Origin: Halonatronomonas sp051745085
GTDB taxonomy: Bacteria; Bacillota; Halanaerobiia; Halanaerobiales; Halarsenatibacteraceae
DNA: 47,549 bases
Reading direction: 5' to 3'
NCBI GenBank assembly: GCA_051745085.1
Contig: JBNJDR010000012.1
Location: forward strand, 1 to 47,549
Shown here: in pieces, positions 1-8,436 of the stretch
Numbering within the stretch: position 1 is the first letter of the stretch
Layout of the letters: every line of letters starts with the position of its first letter
The notes under the pieces: generated by a model
Told to the model about the DNA's origin: nothing
The model's input: the letters and a program-made list of their open reading frames with translations, nothing else
Databases searched by the model: none
Position numbers and translations under genes: made by a program

Positions 1-754
1 CTCTTAACTGATTTGCTAACTCAACCACAACTGGTACATCTAATCCTGACTCTTTAATAAGGCTAATATCTTGAAAAACATTTATAGGCTTATTTATAGC
101 TTCTATCTTTCCATCTTTCATTACTGCAACTCTATCAGAGAATATAGTTTCTTCCATAAAGTGGGTGATTAAGATAACTGTAATACCTTTTTTTTCATTT
201 AAAAATCTTATAGTATCAAGTACTTCCTTCCGACCCATAGGGTCAAGCATAGCCGTAGGTTCGTCTAAGACAATACATTCCGGCAACATAGCAATAATAC
301 CAGCAATTGCTATCCTTTGCTTTTGTCCTCCAGATAATTTATGAGGAGGGTGACTCTGATAACCTTCCATCCCCACCATCTTTAAGGAATCATCAACACG
401 CTTTCTAATCTGTTTTGATGGTAATGCTAAGTTTTCTGGACCAAAAGCTACATCATCTTCAACCGTGGTTGCAACTAGTTGGTTATCCGGATTCTGAAAT
501 ACCATGCCTACTTTTTGTCTTATTGCCCAAGTATATTCAGGATTTCTGGTATCCATTCCCTTTACTATAACTTCACCTTGAGTTGGTACTAATAATACAT
601 TTAAAAGCTTAGCCAAAGTAGATTTTCCTGAACCATTTGAGCCTATAATAGATATAAACTCTCCTTTTTCAATAGACAAGTCGACGCCAGAAAGAGCTTT
701 GCTTTCTTGGTCTCTATACATATATTCTACATTATTTATATCAATTAGGCCCAT
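1..754 (-). CDS. ecfA: Energy-coupling factor (ECF) transporter ATPase, partial (3' end outside window)
   Basis: ATP-binding subunit of an ECF-type vitamin/metal importer, acting as an ATPase pair with a second EcfA on the cytoplasmic face of EcfT. The translated piece shows Walker A (GSNGSGKST), a Q-loop (FQNPDNQ), the signature LSGGQKQR, Walker B (CIVLDEP) and the switch histidine (ITH). Gene position right after rplQ is the usual Firmicutes place for ecfA1-ecfA2-ecfT. About 251 residues are present and the C-terminus runs off the window. Two adjacent ATG codons (757 and 754) are possible; 754 is better spaced from the weak AGTGGGTG ribosome site. The family call is firm; which EcfA paralogue it is rests on synteny. 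Confidence 0.93.
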   Translation of the reverse strand, partial: MGLIDINNVEYMYRDQESKALSGVDLSIEKGEFISIIGSNGSGKSTLAKLLNVLLVPTQGEVIVKGMDTRNPEYTWAIRQKVGMVFQNPDNQLVATTVEDDVAFGPENLALPSKQIRKRVDDSLKMVGMEGYQSHPPHKLSGGQKQRIAIAGIIAMLPECIVLDEPTAMLDPMGRKEVLDTIRFLNEKKGITVILITHFMEETIFSDRVAVMKDGKIEAINKPINVFQDISLIKESGLDVPVVVELANQLR

Positions 755-783
755 CATTACACCCACTTAAAATTCAAACCATT

Positions 784-1125
784 TTATTCAACCAATTCTA
801 ATAATGCTCTTTCAGAAGCATCTCCTCGTCTAGGATACATTTTAATAACTCTAGTGTAACCGCCAGGTCTATCAGAAAACCGAGGAGCTATTTCATCAAA
901 CAACTTAGTTATAACCTCTTTATCTTTAAGCTTACCGGCAACTTTTCTTCTAGCCTGTAAGTCATTTTTCCGAGCAGTTGTAATCAACTTTTCTGCCTGC
1001 GGTTGCAGATCTTTGGCTTTAGCTAAACTAGTTTCAATTCGTTCATGCCTGAAAAAATCTGTTAGCAAATTACGAAACATTGCTTTTCTATGAGCACTAG
1101 TCTTACCGAATTTCCGTCTAGGCAT
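784..1125 (-). CDS. rplQ: 50S ribosomal protein L17
   Basis: Large-subunit protein near the peptide exit tunnel. The 113-residue product begins MPRRKFGKTSAHRKAMFRN and has the typical L17 C-terminal GYTRVIKMYPRRGD motif. An upstream in-frame ATG at 1137 would add four residues, but the AAGGTGGTG site fits the ATG at 1125. It follows rpoA by 17 bases and is the last gene of the alpha-type ribosomal cluster; I see no terminator between it and ecfA, so transcription may continue. Confidence 0.98.
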   Translation of the reverse strand: MPRRKFGKTSAHRKAMFRNLLTDFFRHERIETSLAKAKDLQPQAEKLITTARKNDLQARRKVAGKLKDKEVITKLFDEIAPRFSDRPGGYTRVIKMYPRRGDASERALLELVE

Positions 1126-1142
1126 AATCAACACCACCTTTA

Positions 1143-2087
1143 TTAGTCATTATTGTTTGCCAATGATAAATCTATCTCATCTAATTTATCTTTAATTTCT
1201 TGAAGTGATTTCTTTCCGAGATTCCTTACCTTCATTAAGTCATCTTCTGATTTACTAACTAACTCACCAACAGTATTAATACCAGCTCTTTTTAAGCAAT
1301 TAGACGATCTTACTGAAAGCTCTAGCTCTTCAACAGTGGTTTCATATATTTGATTCTGTTCTTCTTCTTCTGTTTCAACCATAATTTCAACATTTTCAAG
1401 ATCTTCATCAAGATCAAGAAATAATTCCAGATGTTCAATCATAATTCTTGCAGCTAAACTAATTGATTCTTCTGGTGATAAACTGCCATTTGTATTAACA
1501 TCTAAAATCAGCCTATCATAGTCAGTGACCTGACCAACTCTTGTATCTTCCACCTTGAAGTTAGCTCTAACTATTGGGCTAAATGAAGAATCCATTGGAA
1601 TTAAACCGATAACATTTTCAAAGTGTTCTTTGTTTTCCTCCGATGTAACATATCCTCTACCTTTTTCTACAGTACATTCTAATTGAAGACTGCCTTCAGG
1701 AGCTAATGTAGCTATTTTGTGATCTTTATTGATTATTTCTACATCTCCTGATACCGCAAAATCATCTGCCGTAACATCTGTTTTATCGGAAACGTCTAAT
1801 CTTATTGTTTCAACATCTTCACCTTTATACTTTAATACAACTCCTTTGAGATTAAGAATTATATCGGTGACATCTTCTACTACTCCTGGAATAGAAGTGT
1901 ATTCATGCTTAGCCCCTTCTATTTTAACGGAAGTAATTGCTGCTCCTGGTAGGGAAGACAATAAAATTCTCCGTAAGGAATTACCCAAAGTAATTCCATA
2001 ACCTCTCTCTAACGGACTGACTTCAAAGCTACCAAAATTATTATTGCTCTCAATTTTTTCAATTTTAGGTTTCTCTATTTCAATCAT
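1143..2087 (-). CDS. rpoA: DNA-directed RNA polymerase subunit alpha
   Basis: Assembly platform of RNA polymerase and contact for UP elements and activators. The 314-residue protein has the N-terminal dimerisation domain (about 1-230, with GYGITLGNSLRRILLSSLPG near residue 30), an acidic linker rich in E (about 231-245) and a helix-hairpin-helix C-terminal domain (LSVRSSNCLKRAGINTVGEL). I chose ATG 2087 (MIEIEKPK); an ATG at 2111 would add eight non-homologous residues. The GGGGAGGA site is about 13 bases upstream, rather far. It sits between rpsD and rplQ as usual. Confidence 0.98.
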   Translation of the reverse strand: MIEIEKPKIEKIESNNNFGSFEVSPLERGYGITLGNSLRRILLSSLPGAAITSVKIEGAKHEYTSIPGVVEDVTDIILNLKGVVLKYKGEDVETIRLDVSDKTDVTADDFAVSGDVEIINKDHKIATLAPEGSLQLECTVEKGRGYVTSEENKEHFENVIGLIPMDSSFSPIVRANFKVEDTRVGQVTDYDRLILDVNTNGSLSPEESISLAARIMIEHLELFLDLDEDLENVEIMVETEEEEQNQIYETTVEELELSVRSSNCLKRAGINTVGELVSKSEDDLMKVRNLGKKSLQEIKDKLDEIDLSLANNND

Positions 2088-2134
2088 TAAAAATATACAT
2101 CCTCCCCTCAATCTTTGCTCGTCTAGGAATTAAC

Positions 2135-2761
2135 TTAGAGAGAATAATACTCGACTATTAACTGTTCATTTATTGGCTGATCTATATCATCTCTCTCAGG
2201 CAATCTAATAACTGTCCCTTCAGCTTTTTCCATATTTATACTCAACCAATCAGGAGCAGTATAATCAGAATTTATCTCTAAAACATCTTTAATAAAGTTC
2301 TTTTTGCGGCTAGCATCCTTAATGCTGATGGTATCCCCTTCTTTTATCTTGTAAGAAGGAATATTAACTCGACTATCATTTACATAGACATGGCCATGTA
2401 AAACTAGTTGTCTGGCTTGATTCCTGGAAGTCGCAAAACCCATTCTAAAAACAGTATTATCTAAACGAGTTTCTAGTAACTGTAAGAAATTATCTCCAGT
2501 TACCCCTTTCTTTCGCGCTGCTATTGAGAATGTTCGACCAAACTGATCTTCCATCATTCCATACATTCTTCTTACTTTTTGCTTTTCTCTTAACTGATTA
2601 CCATATTCTGATTGCTTTCTTCGACCTTGACCCTGCTCCCCGGGAGCATATGGTCTTCTTTCAAAAGCACATTTATCTGAATAACATCTTTCTCCCTTTA
2701 AATATAACTTAAGTCCTTCACGACGACAATGCTTACATTTTGCTTCTGTATATCTTGCCAT
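2135..2761 (-). CDS. rpsD: 30S ribosomal protein S4, zinc-binding type
   Basis: Primary 16S rRNA-binding protein that starts body assembly of the small subunit. The start at 2761 gives 208 residues beginning MARYTEAKCKHCRREG; an AGGAGGTG site precedes it. Cysteines at 9, 12, 26 and 31 mark the zinc-containing form. The S4 RNA-binding domain (LDNTVFRMGFATSRNQARQ) lies around residues 100-160. A longer reading frame overlapping rpsK exists but has no support. S4 often autoregulates this cluster in Firmicutes; I did not identify its target here. Confidence 0.98.
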   Translation of the reverse strand: MARYTEAKCKHCRREGLKLYLKGERCYSDKCAFERRPYAPGEQGQGRRKQSEYGNQLREKQKVRRMYGMMEDQFGRTFSIAARKKGVTGDNFLQLLETRLDNTVFRMGFATSRNQARQLVLHGHVYVNDSRVNIPSYKIKEGDTISIKDASRKKNFIKDVLEINSDYTAPDWLSINMEKAEGTVIRLPERDDIDQPINEQLIVEYYSL

Positions 2762-2790
2762 TAAATTATTTGCACCTCCTATTATTTTAC

Positions 2791-3189
2791 TTAAACTCTT
2801 CTCCGTTTTGGTGGACGACAACCATTATGTGGAATCGGAGTTATATCTTTAATTAAAGTTACCTCAATGCCTGCTGCCTGTAAAGCTCTAATAGCAGATT
2901 CTCTTCCAGAACCCGGACCTTTAACAAATATTTGAAGTTCCTTTAAACCCATTTCTTTAACTTCATCAGCTGCATTTTCAGCAGCAATTTGAGCAGCAAA
3001 AGGCGTACTTTTTCTTGAACCCTTATAACCAGCTTTACCTGCACTTGACCAGGCAACAACATTACCTTCCATATCTGTAATACTTATAATTGTATTATTA
3101 AATGTTGAACGGATATAGGCCTGCCCTTTCTCAAGAAAGCGCTTATTTTTCTTTTTTCTTCTTTTATCTCTCTTTTTTGATTTTGCCAT
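2791..3189 (-). CDS. rpsK: 30S ribosomal protein S11
   Basis: Platform protein of the small subunit near the mRNA exit. The 132-residue product has a lysine/arginine-rich N-terminal extension, then the S11 core (FNNTIISITDMEGN) and the C-terminal DITPIPHNGCRPPKRRRV tail. ATG 3189 is preceded by an AGGAGGGG site. It stands between rpsM and rpsD, in the standard alpha-operon order, so co-translation with both is expected. Confidence 0.98.
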   Translation of the reverse strand: MAKSKKRDKRRKKKNKRFLEKGQAYIRSTFNNTIISITDMEGNVVAWSSAGKAGYKGSRKSTPFAAQIAAENAADEVKEMGLKELQIFVKGPGSGRESAIRALQAAGIEVTLIKDITPIPHNGCRPPKRRRV

Positions 3190-3222
3190 CTAAAAAGTTC
3201 CCCTCCTTAAACAATAAATTTA

Positions 3223-3579
3223 TTATTTACCAGTAGTCTTTTTCGGCCCTTTGCGAGTACGCGCATTTGTTCTTGTTCTTTGACCACGTACTGGTAGTCC
3301 TCTTCTATGACGAAGGCCTCTATAAGAGCCAATATCTTTTAGTCTTTTAATATCTGCTCGTCTTTCTCTTCTAAGCTCACCTTCAACTGCATAATTATCA
3401 ATTTCACTCCTAAGCCGGGCTATCTCTGCTTCTGTAAGATCTTTCACTCTAGTATCCGGATCAATGCCGGCTGCATCTAAAATTTCATTTGACCTGGAAC
3501 GACCAATCCCGAAAATATAGGTTAGCCCTATCTCAACTCGTTTATTTTTTGGTAAATCGACACCTTCAATTCTTGCCAT
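3223..3579 (-). CDS. rpsM: 30S ribosomal protein S13
   Basis: Head protein of the small subunit, contacting the P-site tRNA and the large subunit through bridge B1. The 118-residue product starts MARIEGVDLPKNKRVE, contains the helix-two-turn-helix segment (IGRSRSNEILDAAG) and ends in a basic tail (GQRTRTNARTRKGPKKTTGK). It lies between rpmJ and rpsK. Confidence 0.98.
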   Translation of the reverse strand: MARIEGVDLPKNKRVEIGLTYIFGIGRSRSNEILDAAGIDPDTRVKDLTEAEIARLRSEIDNYAVEGELRRERRADIKRLKDIGSYRGLRHRRGLPVRGQRTRTNARTRKGPKKTTGK

Positions 3580-3600
3580 TTTTTACACCTCCAAATCTTA

Positions 3601-3714
3601 TTATCCCTGACGCTGTTTATGCTTTGGATTTTCACATATAACCATAACTTTATTATTTCTCCGAATTACTTTGCATTTATCACAAATAGGTTTAACAGAT
3701 GGTCTAACTTTCAT
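3601..3714 (-). CDS. rpmJ: 50S ribosomal protein L36, zinc type
   Basis: Smallest large-subunit protein, only 37 residues, read directly from the DNA because it is too short for ordinary ORF calling. It starts MKVRPSVKPICDKCKV and ends NPKHKQRQG. The zinc ligands C11, C14, C27 and H32 are all present, so it is the classical zinc-binding form. It sits between infA and rpsM, the conserved place. Confidence 0.97.
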   Translation of the reverse strand: MKVRPSVKPICDKCKVIRRNNKVMVICENPKHKQRQG

Positions 3715-3749
3715 CATCAAGCACCCCCATATAAATCTTTAATATTCAA

Positions 3750-3971
3750 TTAAGCTTTATGTCTATAGGTTATTCTACCTCTGGATAAGTCATAAGGCGA
3801 TAATTCAACTGTTACTTTATCCCCGGGTAAAATTCTAATATAATTCATCCTCATTTTACCAGAAACATGAGCAAGAACTTTATGTCCGTTTTCTAACTCT
3901 ACTCTAAACATAGCATTGGGTAAAGGTTCTACTACTGTTCCTTGAACTTCAATTGGCTCTTCTTTTGCCAT
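3750..3971 (-). CDS. infA: Translation initiation factor IF-1
   Basis: Binds the A site of the 30S subunit during initiation, together with IF-2 and IF-3. The 73-residue S1-like OB fold is complete: MAKEEPIEVQGTVVEPLPNA, then FRVELENGHKVLAHVSGK and MRMNYIRILPGDKV. Its start is two bases after the stop of the KOW-protein gene, so the two are probably translationally coupled. Confidence 0.98.
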   Translation of the reverse strand: MAKEEPIEVQGTVVEPLPNAMFRVELENGHKVLAHVSGKMRMNYIRILPGDKVTVELSPYDLSRGRITYRHKA

Positions 3972-3973
3972 AA

Positions 3974-4264
3974 TTAATTAGATACCTCCTCCTGGTTAGC
4001 TATATACTTTAAAAACGCACGCAAATCAGAGTTCCGTACCCTCTCATTATTCGAAAATCTCGTTATCAAATCATTATTCGGAATTTCTAATTGTTTTACA
4101 TGTTTAAAATTTTTCTTTTTAGGATCATCTATAGGATGCTTCTTTCCATCTGATAATCTCAAAAAATTATCCTTTTCATTATGAGCTATAACAATATATA
4201 ATTTGCCTTTATCTCTCCCGGCCAATGATATAACTAATCTTCCAGGCTTGATTATATCTGTCAT
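3974..4264 (-). CDS. KOW-domain RNA-binding protein (L14e-like)
   Basis: A 96-residue protein with an N-terminal KOW-like motif (PGRLVISLAGRDKGKLYIV, about residues 7-25) and a basic middle (DDPKKKNFKHVKQLEI). Such small proteins between map and infA are common in clostridia and are often labelled L14E-like by similarity to an archaeal/eukaryal ribosomal protein. Its exact job is not established. The gene ends two bases before infA and has a candidate promoter at 4308-4335, suggesting it opens a sub-operon with infA-rpmJ-rpsM-rpsK-rpsD-rpoA-rplQ. Confidence 0.85.
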   Translation of the reverse strand: MTDIIKPGRLVISLAGRDKGKLYIVIAHNEKDNFLRLSDGKKHPIDDPKKKNFKHVKQLEIPNNDLITRFSNNERVRNSDLRAFLKYIANQEEVSN

Positions 4265-4307
4265 AATTGCTATAACTCCTTAAACATCTTTTTTGTGGCT
4301 ACCCTAT

Positions 4308-4335
4308 ATTATACCATAATATAATCTTTTATAAA
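4308..4335 (-). promoter_or_regulatory. Candidate promoter for the KOW protein-infA-alpha cluster
   Basis: Reading the minus strand, a perfect TATAAT (4308-4313) is preceded by TGG, an extended -10, with a weak TTTATA (4330-4335) 16 bases further upstream. It lies in the 78-base gap between map and the KOW gene, longer than neighbouring gaps. Prediction by eye only. Confidence 0.45.
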
Positions 4336-4342
4336 AGCCAAC

Positions 4343-5092
4343 TTAAATACGGCTTAAAATCCTTGGTCCATCTTTAGTTATTGCTATACTATCTTCCCAA
4401 TGAGCAGAAAGACTATTATCTTGTGTAACTACTGTCCAGCCATCTTTTTTAGTTTTCACCTTATAATCTCCAACGTTAACCATTGGTTCAATGGCAAAGG
4501 TCATCCCTTCTTTTAAACGTGGACCACGCCCAGGAGGGCCAAAATTTGGTATTTGAGGATCCTCATGCATATCTCTACCAATACCATGCCCAACATAATC
4601 TCTTACAACAGAAAACCCATATTTTTCAACATAAGTTTGAATTGTATTAGAGATATCTGTTAATCTATTGCCGATAAAAGCCATTTCAATTCCTTGATTT
4701 AATGATTCCCGGGTCACTTCTATGAGAGACCGCGCTTCAGAACTTATTTTACCTACCCCGAATGTTCTGGCAGCATCACCATGAAAACCATCATAATATA
4801 CACCAATATCTATACTGATTATCATGCCTTCTAGTAACTTCCTGTTTTTATCAGGAATTCCATGTACAACTTCATCATCAATTGATAGACAAACGGAAGC
4901 AGGGTATCCTCTATATCCTTTGAAAGAAGGTTTACCCCCACGTTTATTGATAAATTCTTCAGCGAGTCTATCCAAATCATACGTAGTAATTCCAGGTGTT
5001 ATTTTTTCATATAAATACTGATGGGCTTCAGCTACAATTTTATTAGCTTTTTCCATTATATTTATTTCCCGCTTAGACTTGCGAACTATCAT
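4343..5092 (-). CDS. map: Methionine aminopeptidase, type I
   Basis: Removes the initiator methionine from nascent proteins using a two-metal centre. The 249-residue product has the full ligand set by position: D95 (IISIDIG), D106 (FHGDAART), H169 (VGHGIGRDMHEDP), E202 (FAIEPM) and E233, plus the substrate-positioning H77 (EVVHGIP). It has no N-terminal zinc-finger extension. Its ATG overlaps the adk TGA (ATGA), indicating translational coupling in the usual secY-adk-map order. Confidence 0.98.
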   Translation of the reverse strand: MIVRKSKREINIMEKANKIVAEAHQYLYEKITPGITTYDLDRLAEEFINKRGGKPSFKGYRGYPASVCLSIDDEVVHGIPDKNRKLLEGMIISIDIGVYYDGFHGDAARTFGVGKISSEARSLIEVTRESLNQGIEMAFIGNRLTDISNTIQTYVEKYGFSVVRDYVGHGIGRDMHEDPQIPNFGPPGRGPRLKEGMTFAIEPMVNVGDYKVKTKKDGWTVVTQDNSLSAHWEDSIAITKDGPRILSRI

Positions 5093-5742
5093 TCAACTTT
5101 CTCCTTAAGGACAGACTTAATTTCTTCATAAACCTCATTAATAGACTTATTCGCATGAATTTTAGTTAATAAATTGCGTTCTGTATAATAATCAATAAGT
5201 TTTTTTGTTTTTTCTTTATTAACTGCTATCCTCCGCTGCACAGTTTCTTCATTGTCATCATCCCGCTGAATGAGATTTCCACCGCACTTATCACATACTC
5301 CTTCTTCCTTAGGGGGATTAAAATCTACATGATAAGTAGCTCCACAATCTTCACAGATTCTTCTGCCTGTCAGCCTGCGAATCAATTCTTCTTCTTCTAC
5401 GTGTATATACAATACCAAATCCAGGCTAGTATTAAGGGACTCCAGGGCTTTGTCCAAAGCTTCTGCTTGATCTAAAGTGCGAGGATAACCGTCTAAAATA
5501 AAACCATTAGAACAATCTTCTTTTTTTAATCTTTCTTTCACTATGCCATTGGTTATATTATCAGGTACTAATTCACCTGCATCTATATATTCCTTAGCCT
5601 TAACACCTAGATCAGTCTTATTTTTAATTGCTTCTCTAAAAATATCCCCTGTTGATATATGTGGGATTCCGTAATTTTTAGATAACTTTTTCGCTTGAGT
5701 ACCTTTCCCTGCTCCAGGAAGTCCTAAAAAGACAAGATTCAT
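5089..5742 (-). CDS. adk: Adenylate kinase, zinc-binding long-lid form
   Basis: Interconverts ATP + AMP and 2 ADP in the cytoplasm. The 217-residue protein has the P-loop GLPGAGKGT (7-15), the AMP-site STGD and DGYPRT segments, and a long LID with a structural zinc site at C130, C133, C150 and C153, typical of Gram-positive enzymes. It starts 12 bases after secY and overlaps map by four bases. Confidence 0.98.
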   Translation of the reverse strand: MNLVFLGLPGAGKGTQAKKLSKNYGIPHISTGDIFREAIKNKTDLGVKAKEYIDAGELVPDNITNGIVKERLKKEDCSNGFILDGYPRTLDQAEALDKALESLNTSLDLVLYIHVEEEELIRRLTGRRICEDCGATYHVDFNPPKEEGVCDKCGGNLIQRDDDNEETVQRRIAVNKEKTKKLIDYYTERNLLTKIHANKSINEVYEEIKSVLKEKVE

Positions 5743-5754
5743 TTCTAACCTCCT

Positions 5755-7023
5755 TTACTCCATAAACCCATCATAATGGCGCATTAATAAATGAGACTCG
5801 ATTTGCTGCATGGTTTGTAAAGCTACACCGATCATAATCAATAATGAAGTACCACCAAATGCTATGTCTACTCCTGTCAATGGTCTCATTGCAAAAGGTA
5901 AAAGAGCGACGGCGGTTAAAAATAACGCCCCAACAAGAGTAACTCTCACTAATATTTTATCAAGATATTTGACGGTAGCTCTTCCTGGCCTGATCCCAGG
6001 AATAAAACCTCCGTGTTTTTTCATGTTATCTGCAACCTCTTCCGGATTAAATGTGATCGCAGTATAAAAATACGTGAAAAACATAGTTAAAAGACCATAA
6101 AGAACAATATATAATGTTGAACCTGGTCTAATTAAAGTTGCCATGCTTTCTGCCCATCCAAAAGGTAGTATCTGGGCAATAACTCCAGGGAACAATAATA
6201 CTGAAGAAGCAAAAATAACTGGTAACACACCTGCCTGATTAACTTTCATTGGTATATGAGTACTTTTACCACCATATACTTTTCTTCCAACAATCCTTTT
6301 TGAATACTGAACAGGAATTCTTCTTTCACCCTGCTGTACAAATATGATCCCTGCTACAATTATTATAGCCAATACTACAAAAAGAAGTAGATTGAAAACT
6401 GTTATAGAACCAGCTCTAAACAGTGACCAAGTTTCCACTATATCGCCAGGAAAACGAGCTATGATAGAAGTGAATATTAAAATAGAAATACCATTGCCGA
6501 TTCCATATTCATTAACTTGTTCGCCAAGCCACATCAAAAAAGTAGTACCTGCAGTTAAACTAATAACTATGACTATAAGATCAAAAGCAGAGGGATCTGG
6601 AACCGCTCCAAATTGTCTAATATAAGTAGTAATACCAAAGCCTTGAATTAAAGCTAGAACTACTGTGAGGTATCTAGTATATTGAGCAATTTTTTTGCGC
6701 CCTTCTCGCCCTTCTCTAGCAAGTTCTTCTAACTTTGGGATGACAACCTGTAATAATTGCAAAATAATAGAGGCGGTAATATATGGAGTAATACTCATAG
6801 CAAAGATAGAAAAATTACTTAGAGCTCCTCCAGCAAATAAATCTAGAAAATCAAATACTCCTCCTACCCCTCCAGCAAATAGCATTTCTCTAACAATACT
6901 AATATCAACACCTGGAACAGGTATATGAGCACCTATTCTATATACTACCATAACTCCTAACACAAAAAGAACTTTATTCCTCAATTCCTTTACTCTAAAG
7001 ACATTACCTAATGCTTTAAGCAA
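5755..7023 (-). CDS. secY: Protein translocase subunit SecY
   Basis: Channel-forming subunit of the Sec translocon. The 422-residue product shows about ten hydrophobic segments, beginning LFVLGVMVVYRIGAHIPVPG, with the cytosolic loop containing ITFNPEEVADNMKKHGGFIPG and ending HLLMRHYDGFME. The start codon is TTG at 7023, seven bases after AGGTG; the protein start MLKALGNVFRVKELR matches the family, so TTG is well supported. Its partner secE lies at 30636-30842. Confidence 0.98.
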   Translation of the reverse strand: MLKALGNVFRVKELRNKVLFVLGVMVVYRIGAHIPVPGVDISIVREMLFAGGVGGVFDFLDLFAGGALSNFSIFAMSITPYITASIILQLLQVVIPKLEELAREGREGRKKIAQYTRYLTVVLALIQGFGITTYIRQFGAVPDPSAFDLIVIVISLTAGTTFLMWLGEQVNEYGIGNGISILIFTSIIARFPGDIVETWSLFRAGSITVFNLLLFVVLAIIIVAGIIFVQQGERRIPVQYSKRIVGRKVYGGKSTHIPMKVNQAGVLPVIFASSVLLFPGVIAQILPFGWAESMATLIRPGSTLYIVLYGLLTMFFTYFYTAITFNPEEVADNMKKHGGFIPGIRPGRATVKYLDKILVRVTLVGALFLTAVALLPFAMRPLTGVDIAFGGTSLLIMIGVALQTMQQIESHLLMRHYDGFME

Positions 7024-7024
7024 T

Positions 7025-7468
7025 TCATATCACCTCAGTCTTCCCACCGGCGGCTTCAATCTTATTTTTAGCAGAGTCAGTAAATGCAGAAGCTTTAACA
7101 TTAATATTCACTTCTAATTCGCCGTCTCCTAAAATTTTAAGGCCGTCATCAGCTATATTATTAATAATACCTTTTTCTAATAACAACTCTGGAGTAACAT
7201 CCGTTCCATCTTCTAATTGATTTAGCTTATACACATTCAAAATGGTATATTTTTTCTTAGTCTTATTATTAAATCCTCTTTTAGGTAGTTTTCTAAATAG
7301 AGGTGTTTGTCCACCCTCAAAAGTAGGTCTTACGCTACCTCCTGAACGACTATTTTGACCATTGGCTCCTCTGCCACTGGTGTAACCACGACCAGAGCCG
7401 ATACCTCTCCCTACTCTTTTGCGATCTTTCTTAGAACCCTTACTAGGCTTAATATCATGTAATTTCAT
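7025..7468 (-). CDS. rplO: 50S ribosomal protein L15
   Basis: Late-assembly large-subunit protein. I place the start at ATG 7468 (MKLHDIKPSKGSKKDRKRVG), with GGAGGTG nine bases upstream; an in-frame ATG at 7489 would add seven unlikely residues. The 147-residue product has the glycine/arginine-rich N-terminal region (GRGIGSGRGYTSGRGANGQN) and ends EAAGGKTEVI. Only 36 bases separate it from rpsE, so the rpmD gene that usually lies between them is absent. Confidence 0.98.
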   Translation of the reverse strand: MKLHDIKPSKGSKKDRKRVGRGIGSGRGYTSGRGANGQNSRSGGSVRPTFEGGQTPLFRKLPKRGFNNKTKKKYTILNVYKLNQLEDGTDVTPELLLEKGIINNIADDGLKILGDGELEVNINVKASAFTDSAKNKIEAAGGKTEVI

Positions 7469-7504
7469 ATACCAGCACCTCCTTATCAACTTAAACTAAT
7501 TTGT

Positions 7505-8011
7505 TTAACCTAGAATTTCTTCTTCTGTTTTTCCTCTTAATCTAGCTACATCTTCGACTTTCTTAAGCCTGTTCAGGCCATTTAAGGTGGCTTTAACCAT
7601 ATTTATTGGATTAGAAGTCCCCAGAGATTTGGTTAGAATATCTGAAATACCAGCAAGTTCAACGACAGCTCTAACCGGTCCGCCGGCAATAACACCTGTA
7701 CCTGGAGCAGCTGGCTTTAATAATACATTACCTGCACCAAACTCTCCGATTATCTGATGTGGAATAGTATTTTGAACCAAAGGAACTTCTATTAAGCTTT
7801 TCTTAGCGTCATCTATGCCTTTTCTGATAGCTTCAGGCACTTCATTGGCCTTACCATAACCAACGCCTACATGACCTTCTTCATCACCCACAATAACTAA
7901 AGCAGTAAAACTAAATCTTCTACCACCTTTTACAACCTTAGATACCCTATTAATATCTACTACTCTTTCTTCAAGGTTTAGTTTATTAGGATCTATATGT
8001 TGCTTCTTCAT
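7505..8011 (-). CDS. rpsE: 30S ribosomal protein S5
   Basis: Small-subunit protein involved in decoding fidelity and mRNA unwinding at the entry tunnel. The 168-residue product has the double-stranded-RNA-binding S5 N-domain (VSKVVKGGRRFSFTALVIVG, about 24-43) and the C-domain (GTGVIAGGPVRAVVELAGI). It follows rplR by 18 bases. Confidence 0.98.
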   Translation of the reverse strand: MKKQHIDPNKLNLEERVVDINRVSKVVKGGRRFSFTALVIVGDEEGHVGVGYGKANEVPEAIRKGIDDAKKSLIEVPLVQNTIPHQIIGEFGAGNVLLKPAAPGTGVIAGGPVRAVVELAGISDILTKSLGTSNPINMVKATLNGLNRLKKVEDVARLRGKTEEEILG

Positions 8012-8029
8012 TAATTCGCCTCCTTCGCT

Positions 8030-8395
8030 TTAAAACTTTAATCCAGCTTCTCTAGCAGCATCTGCTAGGGCTTTAACTCTACCGTGATATTTATTACCTG
8101 CCCGATCAAGAACTACAGTATTAATATTTTCTTCCAGAGCTCTTTCTGCTACTAATTTTCCAACCATTTTTGCTGCTTCTTTGTTACCGCCATTATTAAT
8201 ATCCTCTTTAATTGATGGATCTAAAGTTGAAGCAGAAACAAGGGTTATTTCTCTGAAATCATCAATTATTTGAACATGTATATTTTTCAAACTCCTACTT
8301 ACTGCCATCCTTGGTCTTTCGGGTGTGCCAGTAACTTTATTTCTCAATCTCAAATGTCTACGTTTTCGTGCTGCTCTTTTATCCAATTTTTTCAT
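8030..8395 (-). CDS. rplR: 50S ribosomal protein L18
   Basis: 5S rRNA-binding protein of the central protuberance. The 121-residue product begins MKKLDKRAARKRRHLRLRNK, has the conserved GTPERPRMAVSRSLKNIHVQ stretch and ends RVKALADAAREAGLKF. It lies in the standard rplF-rplR-rpsE order, 41 bases after rplF. Confidence 0.98.
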   Translation of the reverse strand: MKKLDKRAARKRRHLRLRNKVTGTPERPRMAVSRSLKNIHVQIIDDFREITLVSASTLDPSIKEDINNGGNKEAAKMVGKLVAERALEENINTVVLDRAGNKYHGRVKALADAAREAGLKF

Positions 8396-8436
8396 ACAAG
8401 TTCACTCCTTTCTTCAACAACTAGAAGAACTGAAGT

